This document shows positions 11,812 through 24,800 of a stretch of 64,000 nucleotides of DNA, in pieces. A program made the translations under genes and the position numbers. The number at the start of each line of letters is the position of its first letter. The first letter of the stretch is position 1. The stretch is from Edolisoma coerulescens. Lineage: Eukaryota > Chordata > Aves > Passeriformes > Campephagidae. The stretch lies in the NCBI GenBank assembly GCA_013397115.1, contig VWZW01001167.1, forward strand, positions 2,214,903-2,278,902. Reading direction: 5' to 3'. The notes beneath the pieces are model-generated. The model worked only from the letters and a program-made list of their open reading frames with translations, had not been told where the DNA came from and searched no databases.

Positions 11812-13429
11812 CTGCAAAACAGGGAAATACTTAATAAAACAGAATTTTGATTTGAACTTCAGGGAAAATATAGGCCTGGATTCATCTGAGAATTTAGAAT
11901 TTGTGTCTGTTTCTTTGTAAAATTTAACATAGAATCTCCCTGCTGAATCTAAGAAAGCACACACTGATTATACCTAACATTTTTAATCCTATATTCATCA
12001 TTCATGATGCATTGTAATTTCATTTGATCTTTGGACAATAGGGATCACTGCATCAATCATTTCCTATTACATTACAATCTATATACTTCTACCTTCTGAC
12101 AATCAGACAGTTATGACAAGATTTTCATTCTAACCAAATTTCTATCTTTCAGATATCTAGTTTCTAAAACTTATAATAAAAATCTAGATATATATTAATA
12201 TTTCTAAAGAAAAGTTAGAAATCTAAAAAGAGTGTGTTCACTCCAAGATAGCTTCTAATTTCTTCTCCAGCAGTCAGAAAATCTGATGCTTTCCTACAGA
12301 ATGAAAATTGTGGAAACAGCAAATGGAGAAAAGAGTAAGGTAGGAAGTTAAAATGTCAGTGAAGAGTAAAAGATAAGACATGGGAAGGGAAGCAGAATGG
12401 AGAAGGCAGAGAAAGACATGTGAGAAGTAAACACAAGCAGCAGCAGATGAGAATAGGGACCAGAAAAACAAGATAAGGAAAAATGTGAAATGCAAAGAAA
12501 GAAATTATATGCCCCACTAAATTTTGGCTTGTTTTGTAAGAAAGCCAGATGTTCTGTACAAGGCCCAGCCAGAGGCCAGATGGACCTCATGGTAACTGGT
12601 AAAGGTTAGAAAGTTATGAACAACTGGAGTTTGAACAGCAATATCTAGGATTATAATTAACACCATAATTCAAATAAAACAATTCAGTAGCAGGAACTTA
12701 CTAAACTGGATGTCAAAACAACTAAAAAACCAAGACGTTAGCAAACTGATCCCTAAAAAAATACAGTAGTTGCCAAAGTCCTATGTGTTGTCCCTATTAC
12801 TTTTTAAATAAAAATATTGGAGAAGTAGATTTTCTGCTACTAATGTTGAAAATACTTCCATACAACAAAAAAACTTTTTTTTTCTAATAATAGCCAGAAC
12901 CCAACAGCAGATTGTGAGCACAAGTCATTAACTTTGTTAATTAAGATATTTTAGGAAATAAATCCATGTATGAACATAAATTAAAATAATTACAATAGAC
13001 TGCTGTCTTCTGTATATAGTCATAGTTCTGAGAAATACACAGAAATGAAATTTAGAAATTCTGTCAGTTCATTACTGATTCCACTTTTACCCTAACAAGT
13101 GCTGTGGTAATTGTCTAGTAAAATTATTTCACAGAAATCTAAGTCTCTCCTTGACCATGTACACTTTGGCAGTTTTTTCAAACTTCCTTGCTCAATGAGT
13201 GAAAGCCTAATTTACAAGAGAAGAACTTTATTTATAGTGGTCATCTAGAAACACTGGGTTTATGCGCATTCTTTTTCTAAGTGGAATTTTTGTTTCTTGT
13301 CTAAACTTACTGATATTGAGCTGGTGTTTCATGTGGGATTGTGGTTTCAGAAACATCACAGACTGCAAAAGTCTCACAGAAATTTCTGTAACTTATTTTG
13401 AACCACTAATTTTTAAAATTCTTTTCTAC
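11812..13429. other. Intron between PLAT F exons
   Basis: Intron of 1.6 kb. A purine-rich plus-strand stretch near 12300-12500 gives long minus-strand open readings without domain similarity. No repeat family is recognised. Confidence 0.6.
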
Positions 13430-13592
13430 CTGTTCTGTCCTAAATTCTGTCCTAAGAAGTCAGAACCATGATCACAGAGGTTCTCTCTCCCCACTAATGT
13501 GCTTTGTATTGCTCGCGTGGAACCTTTAGTGCCACATGGGTTTGTTCTCGTACAGAAAATAAATAACACTGGCATTGGTCTACTGTGAATAT
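13430..13592 (-). pseudogene. PLAT domain F, first-half exon with wrong exit phase
   Basis: The exon is 163 nt, with acceptor ATCTTCCAG and donor AACAG|GTAGAA. It enters correctly in phase 1 after exon 15185-15404 and reads 'MPVLFIFCTRTNPCGTKGST' and 'LVGRENLCDHGSDFLG', a drifted PLAT first half. All other first-half exons leave in phase 0; this one leaves in phase 2 (163 = 2 + 53 codons + 2), while the next exon needs phase 0. A one-base loss or two-base gain is implied. The 3' end holds a perfect-but-one 12-bp tandem repeat (13433-13444 and 13445-13456), which itself preserves frame. No better GT donor is seen nearby. Confidence 0.8.
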
Positions 13593-15184
13593 CTGGAAGA
13601 TAAATTCTGTGAATGTTTCCAAATTCTTGCCTGTCTAGCCAGATGCATTCTGAGAAGGCATTAAGGGACACTTAATGAAGTGTTAAACCCCTGCACATAT
13701 AAGACTGCATTATTGTGCCATTACTTTATTTCTTTGAAATTTTCTTCCATTCCTGAAAGATGGATGAAGTTTCCTGACATCTGTGTCCCCTCTTTTGCCA
13801 TAGTGAGTGATATAAACATTTGCAAAAGTCTCTGCTCCCCAGCGGTCACCAATATGTACAGAAACAGCATACTTATAGGCTGTACAAAAAGAAAAGAAAA
13901 AGTTTAATTAAAGCTGATTAAGTACAAGGTGTCCTTAAAATAAAACAGCAACACAGAGCATTTAGTAAGACTACTGCTTTTTTTTATTTCTGCAGCTAGG
14001 AAAAAACCTGCTACACAGTGAATGAAATAATCAGGTTACTCTTTATGAATGTGATCTCTTCATGCTAAGCTCAAGGAAGACTTTCCATCCACTTTCTTAG
14101 AAATTTGAAGGAAATTGGACTTGGACAATTTAGACTTTTGAATCTACACAAATTCTGCCCGATTCTGTTTTATTGTGCAAGATCTGGAAAATAAGAATTC
14201 ATTTGAGTTCAGGGACTGTTAGAAACTGAATTATCTTTGCAATAGATAATAACTAACACAGGTCAAAGAATGAGAATAAGGTTATGGAAGTTTAAATAAC
14301 AGATAGATGCAACATAGCATCTGCATGCATGACATGACATGTAAGTATAAAAATTTACAAAATGCACTTGTTAAGGAAGGAAACTATAAACTCTTTGCTT
14401 CTATATTGTTCCCGTATGAATGAATTTCTACAGTCAGATCAGATTTTCTTCTAAGGAAGATCATTACATTCCATATATATTCAGGCTTATGCAAAAAGAA
14501 TATCCAAAATTTTTCAAATATCATTTTTAATGTACAGTCCTGCTGAGTTAATATTTAACTAATGTAACACTATACTTTCTTTTAAGGTCGTGAATAGGCT
14601 TGAGTATTCAGGGACCAGAACTTCTGGAACTTCATCTTAGCAAAGCAGTCATGTCTCTAATTACTTCTATCTCATGTGTAACTGCTAACTTTTCTGAACA
14701 AATGCAGGACTTCTTTAAGTCTTCACATTCCAAGGGCATCTCTGAGTTCATTCCAAAACTCTCATCATGGGAAAAAAGTAGTCCTTAGGAAAAAAACCCC
14801 AACTTTTCTGTGCAATAAGGCTTACTTCTGATACTTACTTTAGCAAGTAAAGTTATTGTAGGCTAAGTAATTCAATAGTAACTCTAGAACAAATCATTTC
14901 AATGGCTTTCAACGTGTTCTTTTCTTTAAAAAGTCCAATTATACTGTTCAGTTTTTCTCACTTAGAATCACACAGAAGATTTAGCAACTGTAAAACCCAA
15001 TATGCAACTTAACTGGAAAATTAGAATTTAAGTGGTCAGCATTTTTGCAGTGTGTACATGAAGACAGGTGCCAATAGAGCCACTGAAGATATCAAATCCA
15101 GACAAAGAGCTATATTATATCTGTGACACTGATTTATTTTCAGGTAGTTAGTTTACAGTGTTTATGTCTTCTTGGTGCTTTTAC
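13593..15184. other. Intron between PLAT E and F
   Basis: Intron of 1.6 kb with no recognised repeat or RNA. A 62-codon plus-strand reading at 14600-14788 lacks any support. Confidence 0.6.
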
Positions 15185-15404
15185 CTGGTAAAGTTTTCTG
15201 GTCCTCAATGACTGCGGGGAATTCTTTTACCAGCTCCTCATCTCCTCTCTGAAGAGTGAGACAGCAGTTACACTCAAAGTTCAGTTCTTGTTTTGTATGC
15301 AACTCTTCTAAGTGAAAAGACTTCAGATGCCAGCCCTTAAAGCTTGGCACATCGTCACAGCTGACTCGAATCTTGTATACATCCCCCATATCTCCAGTCT
15401 CAAC
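15185..15404 (-). CDS. PLAT domain E, second-half exon
   Basis: The exon is 220 nt, with acceptor TTTGGTGCAG and donor CCAG|GTAAAA, phase 0 to phase 1. A single exon carries the whole second half: 'GDMGDVYKIRVSCDD', 'GWHLKSFHLEEL' and 'LNFECNCCLTL', and ends 'EFPAVIEDQKTLP'. The RWL motif is replaced by CCLTL and the HD turn by CDD, so the fold is kept while the signature residues drift. There is no lesion. Confidence 0.93.
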
Positions 15405-15780
15405 CTGCACCAAATAGCAGGAGGAAGAGTGTACTGTCTCAATTTTCCTCAATCCCCAGTGCAGAATTCCTAAACTTAATAGTAAACAACGGAAACGCTG
15501 AGTTTGAGGCTGGAATAAGTGTGATGATAGAATAAATCCTTCTTTTTTTCATGGCAGAACCATGGGTGAGATTTTCTCTCTTATCAGTATTGTAAGCATG
15601 ATACTCTACTTTAGTGTGAGTCAAGATGTTAATATTAGTAAAGTCTGTGCATTTAGGCTCTTTAGACAAAAGGTAACATGGAAAACTGTGACCCTACTGG
15701 ATAAAGAGAGCATTAACTTACAATTAGATTCCAATATCAGCAGCCAGGCGAGGTATTAATTTAAAGATGATTACTATGAG

Positions 15781-16010
15781 CCTGGAATCACGGAATTGTT
15801 TAGGTTGGAAAAGACCTTTAAGATCATTAAGTCCAACCATTAACACATCAGCACTGCCAAGTCCAACAGTAAACCACTGAGTGTCCCTGAGTGCCACATC
15901 AGCGTGTTTGTAAACACCTCCAGGGATGGTTACTCAACCCTGGATAGCCTGTCCTGATGCTTGACAACCCCACTGGTGAAGAAGTTTTAACTAAATTCTC
16001 ATTTGCTAAA
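15781..16010 (-). mobile_element. CR1 LINE fragment, 3' end
   Basis: On the plus strand the block starts with 'ggaatcacggaattgttta' and continues 'ggttggaaaagacctttaag' and 'gatcattaagtccaaccat'. This is the complement of the common avian CR1 3' end, whose terminal repeat is ATTCTRTG. The element therefore lies on the minus strand with its 3' end at about 15781. It is truncated after about 230 bases, as is usual for CR1. Confidence 0.9.
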
Positions 16011-18712
16011 TGATTTGGTCTAGAACATAGAAGTATTTTATAATCAATTCTTCATTAAAAGAAAGGGATATTTCTGAATAAAAATAAATCATTGATGTTA
16101 CAGAAATAACTCTGTAGGACAACACAGCCCTGTTCCCATACTACATGTGGGAAATTCAATAACTGCTTGCATTGTGGATAATGATCTGCATGACATTAAC
16201 CACTGCATGATAAGTCTTCTGAACAGCAGGAAGTAATGGGGCATCCATTCACTGGGCAACTACAAGAAAGACAGGATGAGAAGTGATTTTTGAGTGAAAC
16301 AACTGAAAACTAGTAATTTTTAAAGGCAACAATTCTTTTTATTAAGTATCAAAACTACTTAATATAGAAAATGTTGCCAGTGGCTTCTCACATATTGCTG
16401 CTTTTTGTTTTTCCCAGCACCAGTCACAACACAAGATTTGGTGACTTTCCAGGGAATAAATCCTTTGTACACCCTACAGCATCACAATAAGACACTGAAA
16501 TTAGCCTTACACAATCATGCCCTGGCTCTGGCAGCACCACCAGCAGATTGGCTCCTAAGATGGAGCACAGACCTCCTAACAGATTCATTTATTCTGCTTC
16601 TCAGCAGAGCTCTGAATGTGACAGCCCTTCACTGCTTAAAGCTAGTTCATGTGCATTTGCACAGTGAACACATGCATGTAGGGAAGTATCAGCTACCATA
16701 TTCTTATTAGAGAGGTATTATATTAAAAAAAATGTGCTTCTGTCATTTTGGGAGAGTTGGCCACTATTATTAATAACTTATGCAAATAAGAAATAGTAAA
16801 ATACCAGAGTATGAAGAGGACTAATTAATTGAAAATAAAGCAACCTGTCCAAAAAGGAACTTTATGAAAGGTTTATGATGCAGAACTTAGGAAAAGAGGA
16901 CTTTGGTAGGAAGGAATTGCACATGATGGATTAAAAGATCTCTTCCAGTCTGAATTTCTTAAGGTAAGTATTTTAAGTGGTTGCCATGCCACTCCTACAC
17001 AATTTCAAGATTGAGGGCATTGTTTAAGGACCAGGGAAGAACTCCTTTCCATTGCCTATATAACAGCCCTGGGGCTGCACGGAACCACTCAGCTCCTGAA
17101 CTGTAACTCTGCAGTACTCATAAAAAGCCACACAGCAGCAGTTTTACACCAAAGAAGAGGGCACCAGACTTGTCCTCTCTCTAAGTCTAGCCTGCCCTGC
17201 CCCTGTCTCTGTGCCATTGTGCTTACAGAGCTCAAAGCTGTCCCTGACTTGGTCTCCACTCCTGCACTGTGAAAAGGGAAAAATACATGGGCAGAATTTC
17301 ACATCGAGAGTTTTCATTCATGCTGTGTATGTTGCAAAGGATGTCATTAGCTATGTATCATTAGCTGTGGTGGACTAAGTGGATTAGTTCCTCGCAAAAT
17401 ATGCATTCCACCTGATTAACCTTAACGGGAATTATTTGGGTTCATTGAGAGGAGAGCACACAGGTTCTTCACCCATCTAAACTATGATTCTTTCACAGGC
17501 AACAAAATCATTGCTTCTTCTCTTTCAGAACCAGAATACTGACTTTTAAAATTATTGCCTGCAGATTTTCTTTCTCATGCATGGACCCCACGGCTGTATC
17601 ACATAGCTACTCTTAATGCCGTGAACAACTTATTCCATAAAGCTCTCTGTTTGGGAGTTGCAAAAGTACAGAACTTGGTTATTTTTATGTGACAGGGCAA
17701 GCCGTAATTCACATATTCCTTTGTCTTCAGCTACCCAAATTTGCAATTCTCTAGGATTCTAAGTTGTCATAAATACATGTGCTATAATCCTTGTAGGAAA
17801 TGCATAGAAGAGATTTACAGGAAAACAATTCCAGAATACAGGACAGACTATTTAGAAGCCACAATTGTCCATTTTGTTTCTAGAATCACAGTTTCAATTA
17901 ATTCCCTGACTGCCTTTGAACCAGCAAGTACTAATAATCATACTGTTTATGATCTGTGGAATTAAACACCTATTTTTAATTGAGTGTATTAGATGCCCTT
18001 TTTCATGGATTTGTTTTTTCCCTCACAGTTCTTACCAGCATTAGCCTTTTTGTTCAGATCCATCATTGTACACAGTGCTGCCATTACATCATTCTTGTAA
18101 TCCTTTTTTGAGAAATTTAATACAAGCAGTTTTCCTTTGGAATATGATATCCTATCTTTGATCCCAAAATTCTCTTTTCCCTCCATCGATGTCTATTAAT
18201 TGATGCTACATGAGCTTCGAAGCAGAGACAGACATATAATCCATCGCAAAGTATATATCCAGTGAATGTCCTGGTTTTAAATTTGTTGAATGTTTGCAAG
18301 AGGATACTTTACCTGGTTCATTATTATAATTTCCTAAATAATTTTTTCACATTTCTTTCTTCTGAATAGTTTTATGTAACATTCAGAATTTGAAATCTTA
18401 GCTGAGTTGGTGTGATTTGTTATATACTGAACAATACAATATGTTTTCCGTTACATGACTGAAGGAGCATGGCTCTAAAAATCAGGAGGAACCATTGGGC
18501 TTCTGAAGATCTCAGAGACAGGCAACTGATAAAGATGATCAGAGAATTTCATAACATTTTAAATATTTTCCTTTTTGAATCACACAGGGCTTCTCAAAGA
18601 CATCATGCCCAAGGTAATTCAAGCTTTGTAAATTTTACTATTTGCGTGCATATTTAAATTTAATTATTTTTCATTCTTTTCCCTGTTAAAACCAAAAAAA
18701 TCCCAAACAAAT

Positions 18713-18727
18713 CACACACACACACAC
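18713..18727. repeat. (CA)n microsatellite
   Basis: Seven CA dinucleotides plus one base, uninterrupted, in intron sequence. Confidence 0.9.
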
Positions 18728-21473
18728 CCTCCCCCCATAAATTATTCTAGTTACTAGGGTTTGGTCAAAGCAGCCTAAAATTCAATTGGACAGCCATCTG
18801 TCATATACTCCAGAAATCCTTCTGCTTGTTGTTTGGAGCATCATCTCATACTGTGGAAAACACATGGATTATTGTGTTACGTGATTTGAAACTTTCTGTC
18901 ACCTTCGTGGTCCTTAACACAAAATACATTCAGTATTTATTGTGTATTTACCAACAGTCCTACTTGAAGACCACTATTGCTCATTTTGTACTACCTGTGC
19001 TAGTGTTTTGGACAATAGTTTTGGGGATCCTAATCTCACACTTTGTCCCACGTATTTTATGATTTTCTGGAAACTAGAATGTGCACAATACAGTAGGACT
19101 TTCCAAAGGTGTACTCTGACAAGCTTACTCTGCAAGCAACCAAGCAACAAAGATGACTGTGAGTAAGATCTATATACTTTACAAATCTATTCATTCCATG
19201 TGAGATCAGTGATTGATTCCAGTCATCACCAGACTACCAATAAAAAAAATTTCCACCTCTTCACTGGTTTCTTGCCATGTTGCCTTCAATGCTATGACTC
19301 CTGTCAGATTTCATAACATTGACACATTCACTATTTTTCAATTTATTTTTTAAAAGTAAGGTGTTCTATTTAAATTCATTCTTATTTAAGCAATTTAACT
19401 ACCATACTACACATTTCTGAGACCACTGAAACCCAGCTGTACCTAAAAGCATGCTGCTATTTTCTCTCTTTTAATTTATTCTTTATGCTTGCTATGTGCA
19501 ATTAAACTACACCTGTTCTTTCATAGGAGTTGGTTGGACATATTTTGGATCGAATAATCGTTCTGAGTATGATACACATCTGTGCATATACTTGTGTGAG
19601 AACACCTGGAAAATCAGGAATTTACATGCCTTTCTGTCCTCAGTGTGCAATAAATGTATCTCTGAGATCAAAATTAGGCTTACTGTTTCAGAACTATGTG
19701 TGCTGCTTATAGCACATAACCTGTTGTTCTTTTTACTGCACTATATAATTAAGGATGTTTGTCTAGGACCAGCATCTTGGGAAGAGGTTAAAAGTTCATT
19801 TATTCCTGCTTGGTGGAAAGTTGAATTCTCAGCTTGTCCTCCTTGTGATATCACGTTCATGCCTCCAGCCTGCTGCTACAGTGAGAGAACATAAGCAAAG
19901 CTTCTGCATTCTTCTGCGTGGTCTTAGTAAGCACAAAGAAAGGGAAAGCAAAAAGAAACTGGGTTTATTAGCTCAAGCACCTAAAGAGGTATGAGGGGGT
20001 TTATGGTGATACCTGTGAATCCCCAAATGCCCCTTTATACCAGAGCTGCTATTCTGTAAGCTGCACTGTAAGCAGTGTGGCAAAGAGATAAAATGTCATG
20101 CACAGTAAATAATGCTCAAATAGTACTAACTTCTTCATACAAAGCAATAAAAACAAGGACACAAATAGCAGTGAGGAAAATACAGGCACTAACACAAAGT
20201 CTATCCAAAGTATGAACAAGCATTCAGAAGGCTGCTGGGGTGGAAGGGTACAATGGATAATGTGCTGTGTACCAAGGATGGTAGACTATGAGGGACAACC
20301 ACGACTGACACATAGAAATACTAATTTCTCCTAGTGTGGTACCCAATCATTGAAATTAGGCAGCCTTAACAAGGAATACGTGCCATTTGGGAAACTACCA
20401 ACACGCTGGATGTAGCAAAGGTCTGCTTTATGCAATGATGCTTGCCAAAATTCAGCCAGCTGGTGTTGTTTCTCCATAGAGAGATTCTGCCTCTACTGAC
20501 CTCTTCAGTTTACATTCATTGCACAGGATAGGAAGCTCGTTTTGTTGCTCAGCGTGTTTCCTGTGTGTTTTCTGATAAGCAGCTGCTTCCTTGTCTTTAA
20601 GAAATGCCATTTATCTTTTCATTTACTCCCCATAAAGTTCCTAAATTGCTTTAGCTTGTTATTTAAACTAAAAATTCAGCCTGGATCAGGTCATTACAAT
20701 GAAGCTTTGACATAATTTTCTAAATGTAGTTTTGCCATTGTTTTCAGAATGTTTATTGCAGCCATTGAAAGTCTTTCTGAGCTGTATAAAACTGCCTTGA
20801 ATTGCAAAGCTATTTCTCTCATCTTGCTGGCTAGAAGCTGTACTTCATGCCAATCAACAGAATTTGCAATGACTTAGCCTAGAAAGCCAGGACAGAATTT
20901 GAAGATTTAAAAGATGCCTCAGACGAATCCTCTCAAAGCAGCAGCATGTGCGTCAGGTGTACGGGAGGTCAGGGCTGTGTTAGGGTTGATTTTAATACTG
21001 GCCATATAAAACCTATTGCTTCAGAGTTCACCACACTTTGATATGCATGAATGCATTCTCCAGTGATTTGTGATTATCCAGAAAAATCCTCTGCCTGCTG
21101 GCCTGAGAGGCAGAACTATCCTGGGGAGAGTGGATACTGCTTTACAAAGATGGAAATGAAAGAAAGAAAAGCCCACTTATGTCCCCTGGGAATGCTGCCC
21201 AATCCTTCATCTTCTGCACTCACAAATAATTGTATATTGCCTTTTGTATGAACTTCAACTCAGGAATCTTTAGGGAATTAGAAAAAAATGCAAGATGAGC
21301 TGGTGAATGCAATAAATTACACAAAAGACTCCATGGAGCTGGCTACAGTAGAACAGGACTAGCAATAGGAGATGACCCAAGGCCTATACTTACGTCATTC
21401 CCTCTTTGTAAATAATCACATCACTTTTTACCAGAAAAATCAACTGTGTGTATATAATGCTAGTTATGGATAC

Positions 21474-21606
21474 ACACAAACACACACACACCCCAATATA
21501 TACATATATCTATCGATATCATCGATATCTATATCTATCTCTCTCTCTATCTATATCATCGATATCTATATCTGTATCTATATCTATCTCTCTCCATATA
21601 TATATC
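21474..21606. repeat. Compound (CA)n / (TATC)n / (TCGATA) microsatellite
   Basis: The tract begins with an interrupted CA run and passes into TATA and TATC repeats punctuated by two copies of 'atatcatcgatatctatat'. It ends about 55 bases before the donor side of exon 21661-21830. It creates long repetitive open readings that are artefacts. Confidence 0.92.
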
Positions 21607-21660
21607 CTAGAGGGCAATGTCATGATAAGTTCTGTGTAGTACTGTATATTTCTGACTTAC

Positions 21661-21830
21661 GACGAATTCATCAGTTGCTCTGGGGAGAAAGCACACAAAT
21701 CCTGGGGTTTGTGGAGAAAGCAGAAGCTCATCACTTTTGCCCTTTGAGCCATAAATCACAAGGGTTCTTTTACACTCCTGTGGCTCTGGGAAATCTCCAT
21801 CTGTTCTAACCTGCACTCTCCACCGTTGTG
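21661..21830 (-). CDS. PLAT domain E, first-half exon
   Basis: The exon is 170 nt, with acceptor CTCTTTTAG and donor CGTC|GTAAGT, phase 1 to phase 0. It encodes 'QRWRVQVRTDGDFPEP', 'KRTLVIYGSKGKSDELLLS' and 'RATDEFV'. The order of strands and the T-D-E-F end match a PLAT first half, but the usual TGD turn is TDGD and the GA.TDA segment is degenerate. The frame is open. It joins in phase 0 to exon 15185-15404. Confidence 0.9.
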
Positions 21831-24800
21831 CTAAAAGAGGAAAAAAACATTTTTAGCATCAATGTATCAATTAAACATTTTTAGTATCAATGATAGAGAG
21901 CAATGGATGCCGTTGTTACTATCCCAGCAAAGAATTATAGAGCACCATGAGTGACCATCCCATTAAATACAAATAAATAATTAATAATTAATAAAAAAAG
22001 TCTTGAAAACAAGTATAGCTTAGACTTGATATACACAAGACAATTGTTGAAGTGGGTGTGAAAACAGAAATTAACACCAAGGAAGCAGAAAAAAGACACT
22101 TTGCCTAGGGGTGTTTTTTGCATTCCTTATAAAAAAATAGTTACTTTAATTACAGTAATTATTTTAATAATTTTCAGTTCTTAGAATGTTCTTATGTAAC
22201 ATGAAAAGAAAATTAACATTTTGAAAGACTTCTATGTGATCCATTTGTGAGACCTGCAGGCTAATACATAACTAGCTAAACAATGAAACCTCAACTTTTT
22301 TTCTCAGATTTTTCTAATTTAATTTGTCATGTCCATTCTGCTCATTTGTCAGAACAGATCACTACTTAGGGTTGAATACAAAATTCAGGAAATTTTAAAG
22401 AGATGTTTGCACTGACCTCACCTACTGGCTTGGGCCTTTTAGAGGTTGTTTTTAGGTAAGTCACTTTTGGTAAGTACTCATAACAGTGTTAGAAGTCCAG
22501 TATGCAACTGGGAAGCTCTTCCAGGTGTGGGAAAAATAGAATGTCTTAGATGGACAATATAGGTTAGGAAGCTACTTAAGTGCTTAAAAGTAAAGCATCC
22601 CCTGAACTGAAAGGAATTATTTGTTGAAAAGACACTTGACCCTGCATGGCAAAAGGAACTTAATAGTGGAAGAAAATTAAAAGCTTTTGTTTAGACTGTG
22701 GCTAATACTGTGATAATACAATAATTTACGAATGGGATTGATATAAAAGAGAACTATTTTGTGATTGTGTGCAAGCTTACAATACAATATGTTGATAAAA
22801 TCAATTTTAGAATAATTTAATTCAGAAATAAATTGGATGTGACTTTTTCTTACAGAACTGTGTGCTTTTTTCCTACCTTTTGCTTTCCTTTGCCTGCTTA
22901 AAGATGGACACTAGATGAAAACCTGATCTGGTTTCCTTGATTTATATTTTTCCTCTTTTTTTTGTATTGGTTTTTTAGCTAATCCTGTTTTTCCCCTTGT
23001 TATAGAACCTGTTTCTGCAGTACATTTGACTGTTCCCTGACTCTTCTGGGCTCAGCTAGAAAACAGCAGGCAAATATTCATCTCACAGCTAGTCTTCTGA
23101 GTAACACACTAGCTGAAAGGATCCTTCCATCTGAACTCTTTTTTTAAGGTCATTTCCAGCAATGAGTCAGATGAAGTGTGTGGATGATCCACACTTTGCC
23201 TAATGAGGAACTTTTGCTGTTTGATATATGTGCCAGCTTTGAATTTTATCTCCTCGTGCCAGGTTGGCATGTGGTACTCTTCAGGGTGTCACACTTGGTG
23301 AAGTCAAGCATTGTTTGAGCTTTTGCTGTTCCTGAGCACTCCAAGGGTTTATGAGGAGCTTCAAATTGTTACAAAGACTCCCAACATAGCCCTGAATCTC
23401 TTATCCTGTCCAACCATGCCCCATTTTGAAGGCTGTCCCAGGAACACAGCAGAGAGGAAATTAAGATAATTTTGCAGTGCTATATTTCCCAAGTGGAGGG
23501 GTTTTTTTTTCTCTTTGTAATATCCCTCTGCTCCAGGAGGGAGCAAGCCCTAAGTTAAGAGAAAGCAGAGATGTGTAACTGCCTGTTCCCTCCTCAAAGA
23601 GGCAGCATGTTCAGAGAAGGTATTTCAGGCAAGGCGATTTATTTTAATTAATATCCATAATTGTGTTTTTAATTATTATTTCAGTAGGAAGGCTAAGGCA
23701 CCAGCTGGGAATTTTCCAGGGAATAAATCAATGGTTACAGATTTAAGGCCTCTTAGTGTCTGTGATTCTTTATTCTCCTACATTTGCTTTTAATGCTTCT
23801 ACAGTTTGGTGAGTGAGCTAACACAGACTGACTGCATTTTCTCTCAGTTCAACAAATTCATTTAACCTGCTCATGCCAGAAGAATCAAAAAATCCTTTGT
23901 CTAATATTCTATTCACTTAGACATCTACTTGGTGAGGATGGCTACATGAGACAGAAGACTGATGCCAAGTATTTATTGTGTTCAGTGATTTCCATATCTC
24001 TTCAGGAGTCAAGTAGTGGAAATGAGATAGCTGGGCTTCAGTAGGTCATTTTCTGCATTTCATATGTGTAGCCACATTAAAAAAGAGACTTTTCCCCTGA
24101 TATCACTGAACTGTGTTAACTTCCTTTCAGAGTGATTAGTGTGTTAGTGTGTTATTGTACTTTTATAGCTTATGTGTAAAGCTATAGCCATTTGCTTTGC
24201 GACATCAATGTGGGAACCACTAAAATGAATAGTAGGGGGAAAATACCAGAATTCTGGGGAAAAAAAGTCTCAGAATTCTCTCTTTTCTATAATGATATAA
24301 ACAAAAATCTGATTCACATTACAGAGATTTATCCAGAGATATGTTAGAATTAAGGATCATTTCTTGACTTACAGAAATTAAATGGAATCAGTCATAACAA
24401 TTTCCTGCCAGAAATTTTTTTTAATCACTAGTCTGGAACCTGAAAGTTCCTTCAGTAAAACTGTGAAAATCAAACCTGCAATGACTTCTGTACATAGAAA
24501 TCTGGACATGGCAAAACCTGAAGTCAAGATTTCATAATATAATTCAGAAAGCTGAAAAAGGAAGGCTTATTTTCTGGGTTTTTTGGGGTTTTTTTTAATA
24601 TGAACAATTTATGTATTTTTAAAGGATTGCCAAAATTGTTTTTACAATACACTATTTGAGGGGGTTTTTTTAGCTCTGGTGTTTTTTGGTCTTAAGACCT
24701 AGAATGACATTCACACTTTGCAAGACGTAGGAGTAGGTTGGTTATTTCCTGCAGATTGAAGAAATTTGTGTTGCCTTGAGGCAGAGCAGTCAGTATGCTT

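Larger units (their letters stand above)
15405..21660. other. Intron between PLAT E exons
   Basis: Intron of 6.3 kb with a CR1 piece at 15781-16010, a (CA)n tract at 18713-18727 and a microsatellite at 21474-21606. A degenerate stretch at 16860-16965 ending 'gatctcttccagtctgaa' resembles a CR1 3' end. Open readings at 16405-16710 and 19496-19894 (+) have no visible domain. Confidence 0.6.

Noticed and set aside
17989..18186. Minus-strand reading with a GTAAGA donor-like end ('LNKKANAG')
   Set aside because: It lies inside the intron between the two halves of PLAT E, whose phases fit without it. No acceptor or domain is recognised.
21372..21809. 145-codon plus-strand reading
   Set aside because: Its centre is the TATC/CA microsatellite, and its 3' part is antisense to the PLAT E exon 21661-21830.
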